A stretch of 11,885 bases of DNA from Gonium pectorale (Eukaryota; Chlorophyta; Chlorophyceae; Chlamydomonadales; Volvocaceae): positions 181,463 through 193,347 of the forward strand of contig LSYV01000093.1 in the NCBI GenBank assembly GCA_001584585.1, given 5' to 3'. The notes under the pieces are model-generated. The model worked only from the letters and a program-made list of their open reading frames with translations, was not told where the DNA came from and did no database searches. Positions 1 through 7,584 of this stretch are shown one piece after another. Every line of letters starts with the position of its first letter. Position 1 is the stretch's first letter. Made by a program: the position numbers and the translations under genes.

Positions 1-231
1 GCCCACGCGGTGCCGATGCCGATGCCCCGCCTGGCCCAGCCCAGCGGCGGCGGCGGGGCGGCGGGGCCGCAGGCGTCGATGCAGCTGCTGCCGTCGATGG
101 CTGCCGAAATGGGAGCAGGCGACCTAGCGGCGGGGCCCGGCAGCGGCGGCGGCGGCGGTACCGCGAGCGGTGGCGGCGCGCCGCAGCCGTCGGCGGACGG
201 GTGCGGCGGCATGGGCCTCGAGTTTGTGTGA
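1..231 (+). CDS. C-terminal end of a paralogue of the low-complexity gene at 8314-11885 (5' end outside window)
   Basis: The frame starting at base 1 is open to a TGA stop at 229-231 and gives about 76 residues rich in Gly, Pro, Ala and Met. The product is nearly the same as the C-terminus of the minus-strand gene ending at 8314: both share the motifs AVPMPMPRLAQP, LAAGPGSGGGGG and SADGCGGMG and end in EFV. The copies differ by substitutions and by shortened glycine runs (GGGGAA here, GGGGGGGVA there). The stop is TGA here and TAG in the other copy. The frame is intact as far as it can be seen, so this could be the end of a working gene lying to the left. However, the flanking fragment at 975-1444 is inverted and frameshifted, and no TGTAA follows before the junction near 970, which points to a degenerate duplicate. 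Function is unknown. Confidence 0.6.
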   Translation, partial: AHAVPMPMPRLAQPSGGGGAAGPQASMQLLPSMAAEMGAGDLAAGPGSGGGGGTASGGGAPQPSADGCGGMGLEFV

Positions 232-970
232 GGCGTGAGGCGTAGGATTGACGCCGGCGTGCCATCTCGGCAGCGGCAGCAGTGGCAGCGGCAGGGTCTC
301 GGCACGCCTGCCGGTTGTGACCTATCTGCGAGGTGGCGTTTGGCACGCCGGGCGTGACCTGCGAGCTGCGAGGTGTGAGGTGGCGTTTGGGCTTAAGAGA
401 GGTGTTGCAGGATGGCTGTGTTGCAGCTGTGTCTCGCAGCCCCCACCTCCTGCAAGGAGGCCGCCGCCGCCGCATCCCAATTGATCAGATCGGTGGGAAC
501 TGCGAGCGAGCAGGGGCACCTTGATTGATTGATTGCTAGAGGGACTTGCTGCGCAAAGAGGCCGGTCGCGCCGGACGTGGCGCGCGGCGGCGTAGCTCCG
601 GATTCGGGTGGAAGGTTTTTCGGGGTCCCTCGGGCTCGAAGCGCTGTTCGGTTGGCGGTTGTAGTGCACTGTACGGCACGCAATAGCAGAAGGCAAAAGC
701 TGGTTCCGCTTTGCTTCCGTAGCGCTCGATAAGCGGCGGGCGATACAGCGCCGCCTCTTTGTCAAAGCCCATTTGTTGTACCACACCGTACCTCCGAACT
801 GGCCAGGAATCGCCGCCTCACCTGAGACTGGCCGCCTGCCCACAGCTGTTGAGCTCTGAGGCGGTGGGCCTCCCTACGTCCCGGGCGTGTGCCCAGCTCG
901 TGAGCTTGATTGCTTATTATGACCCAAGCCTCCTGATTATACAATAAATAAATATTGGTAGCACCGATTG
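232..970 (+). other. Duplicated 3' flank / 3' UTR-like sequence, non-coding
   Basis: This is the sequence after the stop of the left gene copy. It matches the sequence after the stop of the minus-strand gene (8313 down to 7585). Open frames are present on both strands in both copies, but an indel of about 16 bases near 565-585 puts the copies in different frames, so they are not conserved as protein. No TGTAA polyadenylation signal occurs on the plus strand here. The only AT-rich motif is ACAATAAATAAATATT near 941-956. Confidence 0.6.
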
Positions 971-974
971 TATT

Positions 975-1444
975 GGCAGCGGCGGCCCACGGCGAAGCCG
1001 TCGCACTGAGGCGGCGCCACCGGCGCGCCGCCGCCGCTGCTCCCCTCCGGAGCCGCCGCACCGGGAATCTCCATCTCCCGCGGGTGCTGCTGCTGCTGGT
1101 GGTGTTGCTGCGGTGGCCTGCTCAGCCCCAGCAGCTCGCTCGACGACTCCCGGGGCTGCAGCGGCTGCTCCCCAGCAGCGGGGTCGTGGACCCCTGACAG
1201 GCCGGGAGCCATGAGGAGCTGCATCTGCGTCTGCTGGTGCTGCGAACGGCGCCACCGCCTGCAGGGAGGGCTGCTATATCAGCTGCAGCTACAGCTGCAT
1301 CAACTGGAGCTGGGGGGCGGGCGCCGGCTGCATCAGCGGCGGCCGCTGCGGCTCCAGGCCGTGATCGGCCGGCGAGTGGCCCAGGTCTAGGCCGTAAGGG
1401 GAGCCGGCCGACACGGCGTGGCACAGTGGCGGCAGCATCTGTGG
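975..1444 (-). pseudogene. Inverted internal exon fragment of the 8314-11885 gene
   Basis: This block lies in the same orientation as 9477-9955 and matches it closely, so its coding strand is minus. That is opposite to the related fragment at 1-231. It carries recognisable pieces of exon 3 of the intact gene: CHAVSAGSPYGL, GLEPQRPPLMQPAPAPQLQL, ESSSELLGLSRPPQQHH and PREMEIPGAAAPE. The pieces fall in two different minus-strand frames. The break lies between about 1225 and 1290, where the segment coding the Gln-rich QQMMQQPFLQQ region of the intact copy is scrambled and shortened. The Gln run differs by one codon between copies. There is no start or stop of its own and both ends are abrupt. It is therefore a non-functional, rearranged piece; a fused transcript cannot be excluded from sequence alone. 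Confidence 0.85.
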
Positions 1445-2251
1445 CTCCACGAAGGGCAAACCTACCAGCGTCCGCTGCCATCCACGATCTGATTGCCGAG
1501 GAAGGCGTTCATCATGGTGTACGGAGGCACCCCGCTGCCCGATGGCTCCTACACACGCCACTTGCATGGCTGCGCTCCTCATGGACTCCGGACGCCACAT
1601 GTCCGCACCGTGTCCCTCTTTCTCTGCAGGCTTTTTCCCCGCGCAACGCGCACATCAGCATGGAGGTGACGCACAGCAGGGCTGTCAGCGCCTTCCAGGC
1701 CGTCAGGCGTTCCGTCACGTTGCCACTGGACCTGCGGCTTTGGTGTGCCCGCCGCTTCAGCTGCCCGAGGCTGCCGCGCATCTATTGCTTCGATGACGCA
1801 TGCGTCAGCAACGCGTGCTGCAGCTGCAACGCAGTGCCACCTGGAGCGCGGCCGAGCAGCATCGCCTGGAGAAGCTGCGCCCGCGCCACAGTGGGAGGCT
1901 TCTGGGCTGCAATTCCCACCGCAGATGCGTCCACGTCCGTGACTGCCACGCCTTCTCAAGTCGCAATTGATTGGCAATCTTTGTTGATATAGTGATACAC
2001 GAGTTTCTTCCCTGCTCATCCGTCTTTTCAGGGAACACCGTAACAGCATGACATCATCGGCTGTCAACTAGAGAATCCTTGGTTCACATGATTATACTAC
2101 TTCGCATGGACCGTCTAACTGCAAAATCGGGCAAATGTCCGATTCCGACTGAGATCCAAACGAAATCGTGGGAAGCGAGGGGCTGCTGATCATATGATAT
2201 TAGCTCAAGGTCGCGCTGGATAGCACTTACATCTTTCTAGGCCGTTAGTAG
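1445..2251. other. Unassigned stretch with one weak exon candidate (1630-1992)
   Basis: Homology to the right-hand gene ends at 1444. On the plus strand a good splice-acceptor-like site (pyrimidine run then CTGCAG) ends at 1629. The frame after it is open to a TAG at 1990-1992, giving about 120 residues (includes FSPRNAHISMEVTH and PRIYCFDDACVSNAC). Codon third positions are GC-rich to about 1830 and then less so. No family is recognised and no matching donor or start was found, so this may be an exon remnant or chance. Bases 1993-2251 are visibly more AT-rich than the rest and may include upstream sequence for the gene that follows; no convincing TATA box was seen. Confidence 0.35.
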
Positions 2252-2338
2252 GCATTACCTATCATTTGGGGTCTCGCGTCCCGAGCCCGCCAAGAGACCC
2301 GCCCCTCGTCGTTGCCTCGTCACCGCCTCGTCGGCATC

Positions 2339-2930
2339 ATGCCCGTCGGGGTTCGCAAAGACGGCCGGACCACGCTGTCGCGCCGCGGGCTGCCCATCTC
2401 CCCACCGTCGAGCCCACGCCGCTGGCAAGTTGGATCGCCGCCGCGCTCGCAGCCGCTGTCGACAACCGCTGCCGCCGCCATTGCCAGCAACGTGCTGTTC
2501 GGCCTCAACATGATGGCCGAATTCCCACCGCTTCCCAACCCGCTCGCCCCCGGCACCTCGCCCTCCGCTTCCACCTCGGCCGGTACCCGTCCGGTAGCCA
2601 CCGAGATTCAGCCCCAGACCCTTCTGTCCGCGCGTGAAGCCGCCAAGGTCGCCACCAAGATGTTGCTGCCTTCCGCAACCAAGGCCTCGGTGTCCAACTT
2701 CCAAGAGCGCACAGCACCTACAGCACCGCTCTACGCCAACGTCGCCAACAAGCCCTCCGCCCCGTCCCACCACTCGGAGCCCGCCTCCTCTTCCCACCAC
2801 TCGGAGCCGGCCGCCTCCTCCCACCATCCTCAGCCGGCCGCCACCTCCTACCACTCGCAGCTCGCTGCCTCCTCCCATCACTCGGAGCCGGCCGCCATCC
2901 CCCATCATTCGGAGCCGGCCGCCACTCGAA
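2339..2930 (+). CDS. Low-complexity N-terminal segment (Ser/Pro/Ala/His), origin uncertain
   Basis: The frame is open from 2252, just after a TAG at 2249-2251. The first ATG is at 2339 with A at -3, giving about 197 residues before the frame break in the repeat array. The product starts MPVGVRKDGRTTLSRRGL and contains LFGLNMMAEFPPLPNP and LYANVANKPSAPS, then goes into the SHHSEPAAS repeats. The phrase ANVANKP next to a Pro/Ser-rich tail is faintly like the ORF1 proteins of some non-LTR retrotransposons, but that is only an impression and no zinc knuckle or RNA-binding domain is visible. It may be the natural N-terminus of the ankyrin gene or a separate piece fused to it. The overlapping minus-strand frame of 274 codons is a shadow of the GC-rich repeat. 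Confidence 0.4.
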
Positions 2931-3102
2931 ACCGGCCGCCTCCTCCCACCACTCGAAGCCGGCCGCCTCCTCCCGCAAATCTCAGCCCGCCGCCCCCTCC
3001 CGCAAATCTCAGCCCGCCGCCTCCTCCCGCCAATCTCAGCCCGCCGCCCCCTCCCACCAATCTCAGCCCGCCGCATCAACCCACTACTCGGAGCCTGGCG
3101 GC
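2765..3102 (+). repeat. Coding minisatellite, 27-base unit, 13 copies with a 10-base deletion
   Basis: The unit encodes nine residues. Early units read S-H-H-S-E-P-A-A-S and later ones S-R-K-S-Q-P-A-A-P or S-R-Q-S-Q-P-A-A-P. Units begin at 2765 and continue to a partial last unit (T-H-Y-S-E-P-G-G) at 3079-3102. Twelve units should take 324 bases but occupy 314, so exactly 10 bases are missing. The gap falls in the seventh unit near 2925-2935. Units before it are in frame 2 and units after it in frame 1, the frame that runs into the ankyrin region. This is a tandem protein repeat, not a CRISPR array: there are no spacers. Confidence 0.85.
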
Positions 3103-3150
3103 CGCCTCAACCGTCACTCCACTGCCTTTATACCCCCCCCCCTGCATGTC

Positions 3151-4021
3151 ATGTACCCTACACAACATCCCCCAGCTTCCGCACCCCGCCACCACCAGCC
3201 CGACGCCCCAGCTGCCAAGAGTATGGCATCGCGTGTTCATGTTCCTCCGATAAGCGCCCCCCTACATTTTTGGTCTGATGATCTCATCCGCAAGTACATA
3301 CTAGGCGAAAGAGGAGGAGAGCTCATGAACTCCAACGAGGTTCCGGTCTTGCGCACATTAAACAAGGCCGCACGAGACTACTTCAGTGGCGCAGGTGACA
3401 GTATAATTCGTTTATCGAAGCCTCTGACCTCCCACACCTTCGCGGCGTGCGGGCCTGGACGCGTGCACGGGATGCCGCTGGCGCCACGGCACCAGATGCT
3501 GCGACATGCGGCGGCCAACAACTCTGTGGCCAGCCTCAGGGCCGTAGTGGAGGCGGTGGGCTGCCTTCCCACCCCCGAGGTCAGCGAGGCGTCGGCAGGG
3601 ACGGGGCAGCTGGGATCATGCCGGTACCTCCTGGAATATGGCTGCCCTTTGCAGATGTACAGGTCCAGAGGACCCCTTGCTGCGGCTGCGGCGGGAGGCC
3701 ACATGCACATTTGCGAGTGGTTGGACATGCGGGAGATGACCTGGAGTCCGCGCCATGTCATGGATGCCGTTGCGGCGGCACTGCGTGGTGGCCACGGTGG
3801 CTGCTTGGCTGCTTGGTTGCTGCAGCGCTTTCCGGTGCCACTCGGGATGCGCAGCGCTGCACAACCCACGCTGGTGCGCGCTGCGGCTGCGGGCTGCGAT
3901 CTGGCGACCCTGCAGCAGTTCATCCTGGAGGGCAGCGAGGGAGAGCTAGCCCCAGTCGTCAAGCAGTACGCCATGGCGGCGGCCGCCGCCAGCCGCACGC
4001 CGGACTGGCGCGCCAAGATTA
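3151..4021 (+). CDS. Ankyrin-family protein, N-terminal half (F-box-like lead-in plus ankyrin-like repeats)
   Basis: This is a frame-1 coding segment. The frame is already open from 2638; the first ATG is at 3151, and a second at 3223 (A at -3, G at +4) sits just before the conserved part and is an equally good start. From the 3151 start, residues about 41-82 (WSDDLIRKYILGERG then NEVPVLRTLNKAARDYF) resemble the short F-box-like lead-in seen before ankyrin repeats in Chlamydomonas family members. Residues about 110-290 are paired-helix repeats such as GQLGSCRYLLEYGCP, AAAGGHMHICEWL and AALRGGHGGCLAAWLL. The last recognisable stretch is ASRTPDWRAKI at 4020. Read on in frame 1, the protein would end at a TGA at 4069-4071 with an unrelated tail. 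Likely a cytosolic or nuclear binding scaffold; substrate unknown. Confidence 0.75.
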
Positions 4022-4552
4022 AGAGGCCGCAGGAGCCCGATCGTGGCGGTGGGAGCTGCCGGCGGCCCTGACGCGCTATCGCGCCTAAAATTGCTGAACT
4101 CCTGGCGTTTCCCAGTGGGGAGCCTAGCGGCCGTGAGAGCTGCTGCCAAGGCGGGCAACGCGGAGGCCGTGCGGTACCGTCTCAGCCTGCTGGGCACCTT
4201 GTCGTCGCAGGAGCGGTCCCAGGGCGTGCAGCTGGCTGCGAAGGCCGGCCACCTGCCGGTGCTGCAGGTGTTCGCGGCCTCTGGGCACCGGGTTCAGTGG
4301 GGCATCGCCTGCCGCAATGCGCTGCGCGCTGGGCGCCAGGAGGCCCTGGGATGGATGGAGCAGCTGTTCACGGAAGTGCCGCAGCCCCGCTATCTTCTCA
4401 CGGAGGCAGCCCGAGTGGCTAGCGGCAGCGAGCAGATGGACTGGCTGCTGGGCCGCGGCTGCCTCTTGGAGGAGGCCGCGTACAACAGCGCGGCTGAGGG
4501 CGGCAATGGGGAGGCGCTCCAGTGGCTGCGGGACCACGGATGCCCCATGCCG
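4022..4552 (+). CDS. Ankyrin-family protein, C-terminal half, middle exon (frame 2)
   Basis: This segment encodes 177 residues that continue the ankyrin pattern in a different frame from the preceding one. Examples are GSLAAVRAAAKAGNAEAVRY, QLAAKAGHLPVLQVFAASGH, MDWLLGRGC and EGGNGEALQWLRDHGCPMP. Its 5' boundary is not a normal splice site: the frame-1 text ends at DWRAKI and the frame-2 text resumes at RGRRSPIVAV, as expected if a few residues and 3n+2 bases had been lost. Its 3' boundary is a good donor (CCG|GTGGGT) right after GCPMP. In family members, as far as I recall them, that motif is followed by DGSPY, which is what the next exon gives. Confidence 0.7.
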
Positions 4553-4740
4553 GTGGGTACGGTATGGCGGGGCCGGGGTGACTTCGGTTGGTGCACCAAC
4601 AAGGCCCCAGGCGTTCATATTCCGCACTGCTCCTCCAGACACCGTTGGCTCTGTTATGAACCTTCCTCAGGCGGAACACATTGGCGCTGTACCTGACGCG
4701 CCCCACTTTCTGTTGCGCCCGCCTGCCGCTGCCCGTGCAG
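4553..4740 (+). other. Intron of the ankyrin-family gene (188 bases, phase 0)
   Basis: The donor is GTGGGT at 4553. The acceptor is CCCGTGCAG ending at 4740, after a pyrimidine-rich stretch. Removing it joins GCPMP to VDGSPYIAACENGD in frame, the usual form of this repeat. Reading through instead gives a frame that stops at 4694-4696 and loses the pattern. The length and site consensus fit volvocine introns. Confidence 0.8.
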
Positions 4741-4983
4741 GTGGATGGCTCCCCCTACATCGCTGCGTGTGAGAACGGGGACATCGCAACGCTGCGCCGC
4801 CTGAGCCAGCTGGGTGTGCCCTGGGGCCAGGCTGGCGCGAGGCTGCAGGAGTTGCTGCAAGATGGTGGGCTGCCGCTGCTCTACGGGCTTCTGCAGGGCG
4901 CTGTGTGGCAAGGTGGCGACCAGGACGTGTTCATGGGGCTGCTGGAGGCGCGTTGGCAGCAGCGGCACGGGGAGGCCCCGTAA
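4741..4983 (+). CDS. Ankyrin-family protein, last exon
   Basis: The 80 residues begin VDGSPYIAACENGDIATL, an ankyrin-like repeat, followed by RLSQLGVPWG and a more irregular helical end (LLQDGGLPLLYGLLQGAVW). The stop is TAA at 4981-4983. High GC at third positions and the family pattern support it as a genuine exon. Confidence 0.75.
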   Translation: MDGSPYIAACENGDIATLRRLSQLGVPWGQAGARLQELLQDGGLPLLYGLLQGAVWQGGDQDVFMGLLEARWQQRHGEAP

Positions 4984-5163
4984 TGGCAGGGGCGATGTGG
5001 GCGGGCTGGCCGCAGCTGGAGAGGCGACCGCGGGTGAGAGAGGGAGAAGGGAAGAGCGGGCGAAAAGATATGAGAGTGAGGGGGGGGGGGAGGAAGGGGG
5101 GAGGGAGGGGGAGAAGCAGAGAGATGAATATTAGAGGGGTGAATCTGTAATGATTTGCTTGAA
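4984..5163 (+). other. 3' UTR of the ankyrin-family gene with a purine-only G-rich tract
   Basis: This is the stretch from the TAA to just past the polyadenylation signal. Bases about 5033-5124 are almost wholly purine on the plus strand. They include eleven consecutive G at 5080-5090 and further G runs at 5096-5101, 5103-5105 and 5107-5111. In the transcript this could form a G-quadruplex. Confidence 0.6.
5146..5150 (+). terminator. TGTAA polyadenylation signal
   Basis: TGTAA (UGUAA in RNA) is the usual polyadenylation signal of volvocine algae, and cleavage normally lies 10-20 bases downstream. Here it is about 165 bases after the ankyrin gene's stop, a normal spacing, and it supports the strand and 3' end of that gene. 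Confidence 0.7.
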
Positions 5164-7584
5164 TGTCGTCAGGTGGTTGGGCAAGTAAAGAATTGGCCAT
5201 GTCGAGAAGCGGACAGAGGGCTTGATCGCTGCCTGGCGGGCTGCGGGCGGACGGGGGAGCATCGGGCAGGCGTGGGCCGCTGGATGGGTAGTTTTGCTTG
5301 GCTTGGCAGGAAGTGCGTGGAGCCTCGGCGAGCAAGGCGTGGTGGCGCCAGTGAGACGGCAGCTTCCGGGAGCAGGAAGCTGGATGGCCTGAAGTGCACG
5401 TCTGTATGGGGCGGCGAGTTGTCGGCGGTGACGCGCGCACGTTGGGCCCCCCGCTGTTGGGCTCCCGTTCAGGGGTGCCTCCTGACTGAGAGCGGGCTGA
5501 TTCCGGGGGCGAGCTCGGGGCCGAGCGGGGGGCAAGCGTAGGAACGCGCGGCGGGGCGACGGCCGCAGCTGGCGGCATGCTGCCTTAAGCGGGCCCGTTT
5601 AAGAACGGACCGGGGCCCCGGGGACACCCCCGGCCGTATTGCGGCGCGGTGGCCCGGGCCGTGCAGAGGGGCTGTGGAGGAACGCAGCGCTGTCGCAGCA
5701 GGACATGCTCCCGAGGACCCGGCGCAAGCTGCTGCGACAACCTTCATCAGCGCAGCTCATGGGCCAATTCATAAGCCACCGGCTGCCGGACGGGGGTCGG
5801 GTGCAGGGTGTTCGGGAGTTTTGGGGCGATTGAGCGGATGGCTTTTGGGGCTGGAGTTACAGGGAAGGGGGGCTGTTTTTCTGTGGGAATGAAGGTGGGC
5901 AGGCGCCGGCGGGTCGCTGGCGGCGGGGGAGCCGTGAAAGGTTTGGCCTCCGAGGTGACGAACGGGACCTATGTGCGAAGGGAAGGGGAGGGGAGGGCCC
6001 TTGTTGCGGCGCCCCCACAGAGCGATGCCTCTCCCCGCACGTGTACGGGCGTGGCTTCAGTCGTTGCCGGAAGTCGACTTGGCGTTGGTCGTTGGTCGCT
6101 GCGGCGGTTTCGGCTGCCGTTGGGCGTCCGCTCGCTCGCATTACGAAGATAGCTCGGTAGGCACGGGTGGAAGCGCCAAGTCGATGCCGTCAGTGCGTGA
6201 GTGACATTACTGCGGAGCGGTCCGGTACGTTGAGATGGGGTCGACGTTGTGGTTTGCGTCTCCCAGGTCACGGCTGTTTGCCGAGGACCAAACACGCGCG
6301 GCGCCGGTAGCCGGGTCCCTGGGGGCGCCCGGAGCGGGTAGCGGGGCGGCCTTGCGCGCGTCGACTGACGTCTCGAAGGGGCACGCGTTGTGGAGTGGTT
6401 GTGGTGATCTTGGCGCGGAGCATGACGACTTCCACCAGAGGATGGGGCCGCGCCGGTGATCCAGCAGGGGGGTTGTGATATCCTGTTGTTCAGTACCTGT
6501 AAGGCTCTATGAATACGGCACGGTACAACTGCAAAGCTCCTGTGCGCGCCACTGCTGTGTGGATGGGTGCACAAGCAAGGAACGCTCGGCGCTCGGTGCA
6601 AAACCTTCCGCCCTGTCCCCCCTGATTCGTGCCAAACCCGGGGTTCCCAACCCGTGGTGTGTCCAGCCTGGAGCTGCTTTGCGGGCCGCGTTCGTCTCAT
6701 CCATTGCCCCAGCCAGCGCAGCAAATGAGAAGAAGCCTCGAGCACAGACGCATGGTGGCGGTAGCGTGTCTCAGGTACACAGGGCGGCGGCGGTCGGGCG
6801 CCGTGCGTGATAGCGTGTGGTTACCGGTAGCGAAAGCGGCTGCATGTGAGGGCTCTGCTGCAGGCAGACTAGGAACATCCAGAGTCCACCCAACCACCGA
6901 CCCTTCCCTCGCCCGCTCCCCGCTGGGTGGCTACATAGTGCATACTACACGATACCGACCCCTTCACACTTGGCAGTGCGGTGCGGTGCACCCTCTCTCG
7001 TGCGCTCGACCTAAGGATGGAGGGCTGCACGGGTGGAGAGCCAGACGGACCCCAAGTCGGCCTCGTGCACTGAGGCGGGGCAGGGCGGGGAAGGGTTAAA
7101 CGGCGGCGGTGTGAATGCCGGCGGGGGGCAGGGGCGGGGCCTTTCTTTGTGAGCCTTACAACTGGTAGGCTTTGGCGAGCCACGTTTGCGGGCAGGCGCT
7201 CTCACACGACGGCGCGCGGCGCGCCGATCGCACAGTGCTGTGCCGTACAACGGATTGCCGTACTGCTACCACGCAGCGCGTGTTTCAGCGCGTGTTTTAA
7301 CAACCCCCTCACAATCAATCAGTCGACAAAGAAAGCCCGGTCATCATGCGCCGAGCACGCGCGCGGCGCGAGCAACAGCACGTGGTGCCGTTCCCAGGCC
7401 CGCTTCCAAGGGGCCCCATCCGTACACTCCCGGCACTCCAAATGATCCTCCTCAGAATGGCGGTGGCAGTTGGGTGGGTACATCCCCGCGCTCAGAGCGG
7501 GCAGCAGGTGCTACAAGGCAGCCGTACGCATGCACCGCACGCATCGTGACAAGGCTAAGAAAAATTCATGCTAGACTCAGATAT
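5164..7584. other. About 2.4 kb with no supportable gene
   Basis: Open frames occur on both strands (the longest is about 258 codons on minus, 5969-6745). None has a recognisable family, repeated domain pattern, consistent GC-rich third positions or good splice sites tied to another exon. Short features seen: a GC-rich, locally self-complementary stretch at 5585-5635 (runs such as CCGGGGCCCCGG); TGTAA on plus at 6497-6501 and its complement TTACA at 5857-5861 with no gene to serve; and TTACA at 7156-7160, which may end the minus-strand gene. The rightmost part could hold that gene's 3' UTR. Confidence 0.5.
7156..7160 (-). terminator. Candidate TGTAA polyadenylation signal for the minus-strand gene
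   Basis: TTACA on plus is TGTAA on minus. It is the first one met downstream of the TAG at 8314-8316, about 1.15 kb away, so the 3' UTR would be long. The alternative is an end near 7600, where the minus strand reads ACAATAAATATT. The duplicated homology also ends close to that point (7585). Confidence 0.35.

Larger units (their letters stand above)
1..970 (+). repeat. Left arm of a long inverted repeat (partner 7585-8550)
   Basis: The whole stretch aligns, in reverse complement, with 7585-8550. It covers the last 77 codons of the duplicated gene and about 740 bases downstream of its stop. By eye roughly nine in ten bases match, with small indels; one is about 16 extra bases near 565-585 here. 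Shared landmarks are the TTGATTGATTGATTG-like run near 522-536, the block coding FDKEAALYRPP on the opposite strand near 740-775, and ACAATAAAT near 940. Homology stops within a few bases of 970. Whether the arm extends left of base 1 cannot be seen. Confidence 0.9.
2252..5163 (+). pseudogene. Ankyrin-family gene with repeat-rich N-terminus, two apparent frame breaks
   Basis: This is the best reading of the whole locus. It runs from a frame-2 segment (open from 2252, first ATG 2339) through a 27-base repeat array, a frame-1 segment with the first half of the ankyrin-like region, a frame-2 segment with the second half, an intron at 4553-4740 and a last exon ending in TAA at 4981-4983. A TGTAA follows at 5146-5150. 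The two changes of frame (near 2930 and 4021) do not look like normal introns. At both points the amino-acid pattern continues across the break, which is what a small indel in coding sequence leaves. If translation starts at 3151 or 3223 only the second break matters. The gene may be a pseudogene, a damaged allele, or carry sequencing errors. Ankyrin proteins are general binding scaffolds; the partner cannot be inferred. Confidence 0.6.

Noticed and set aside
322..843. 173-codon minus-strand open frame in the left 3' flank (and 7763-8211 plus-strand frames in the right copy)
   Set aside because: The two copies use different frames after a 16-base indel, the products are Arg/Ser/Ala-rich without a domain, and both are antisense to the gene's 3' flank.
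1..970. The inverted arms as terminal repeats of a DNA transposon
   Set aside because: The arms contain the end of a host-like coding exon, no transposase was seen between them, and no target-site duplication can be tested because the left end lies outside the window.
2255..3079. 274-codon minus-strand frame with GRRRRAEI-like repeats
   Set aside because: It is the antisense shadow of the coding minisatellite; the sense strand carries the sensible repeat and leads into the ankyrin region.
2765..3102. CRISPR-like regular repeats
   Set aside because: Units are directly adjacent with no spacers and keep codon periodicity; the context is a eukaryotic coding sequence.
4931..5578. 215-codon minus-strand open frame
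   Set aside because: It runs through the antisense of the purine tract and the last ankyrin exon; composition is Pro/Ser/Arg filler.
5969..6745. 258-codon minus-strand open frame
   Set aside because: No family, no codon bias like the true exons, and no linked splice sites; such lengths arise by chance in GC-rich DNA.
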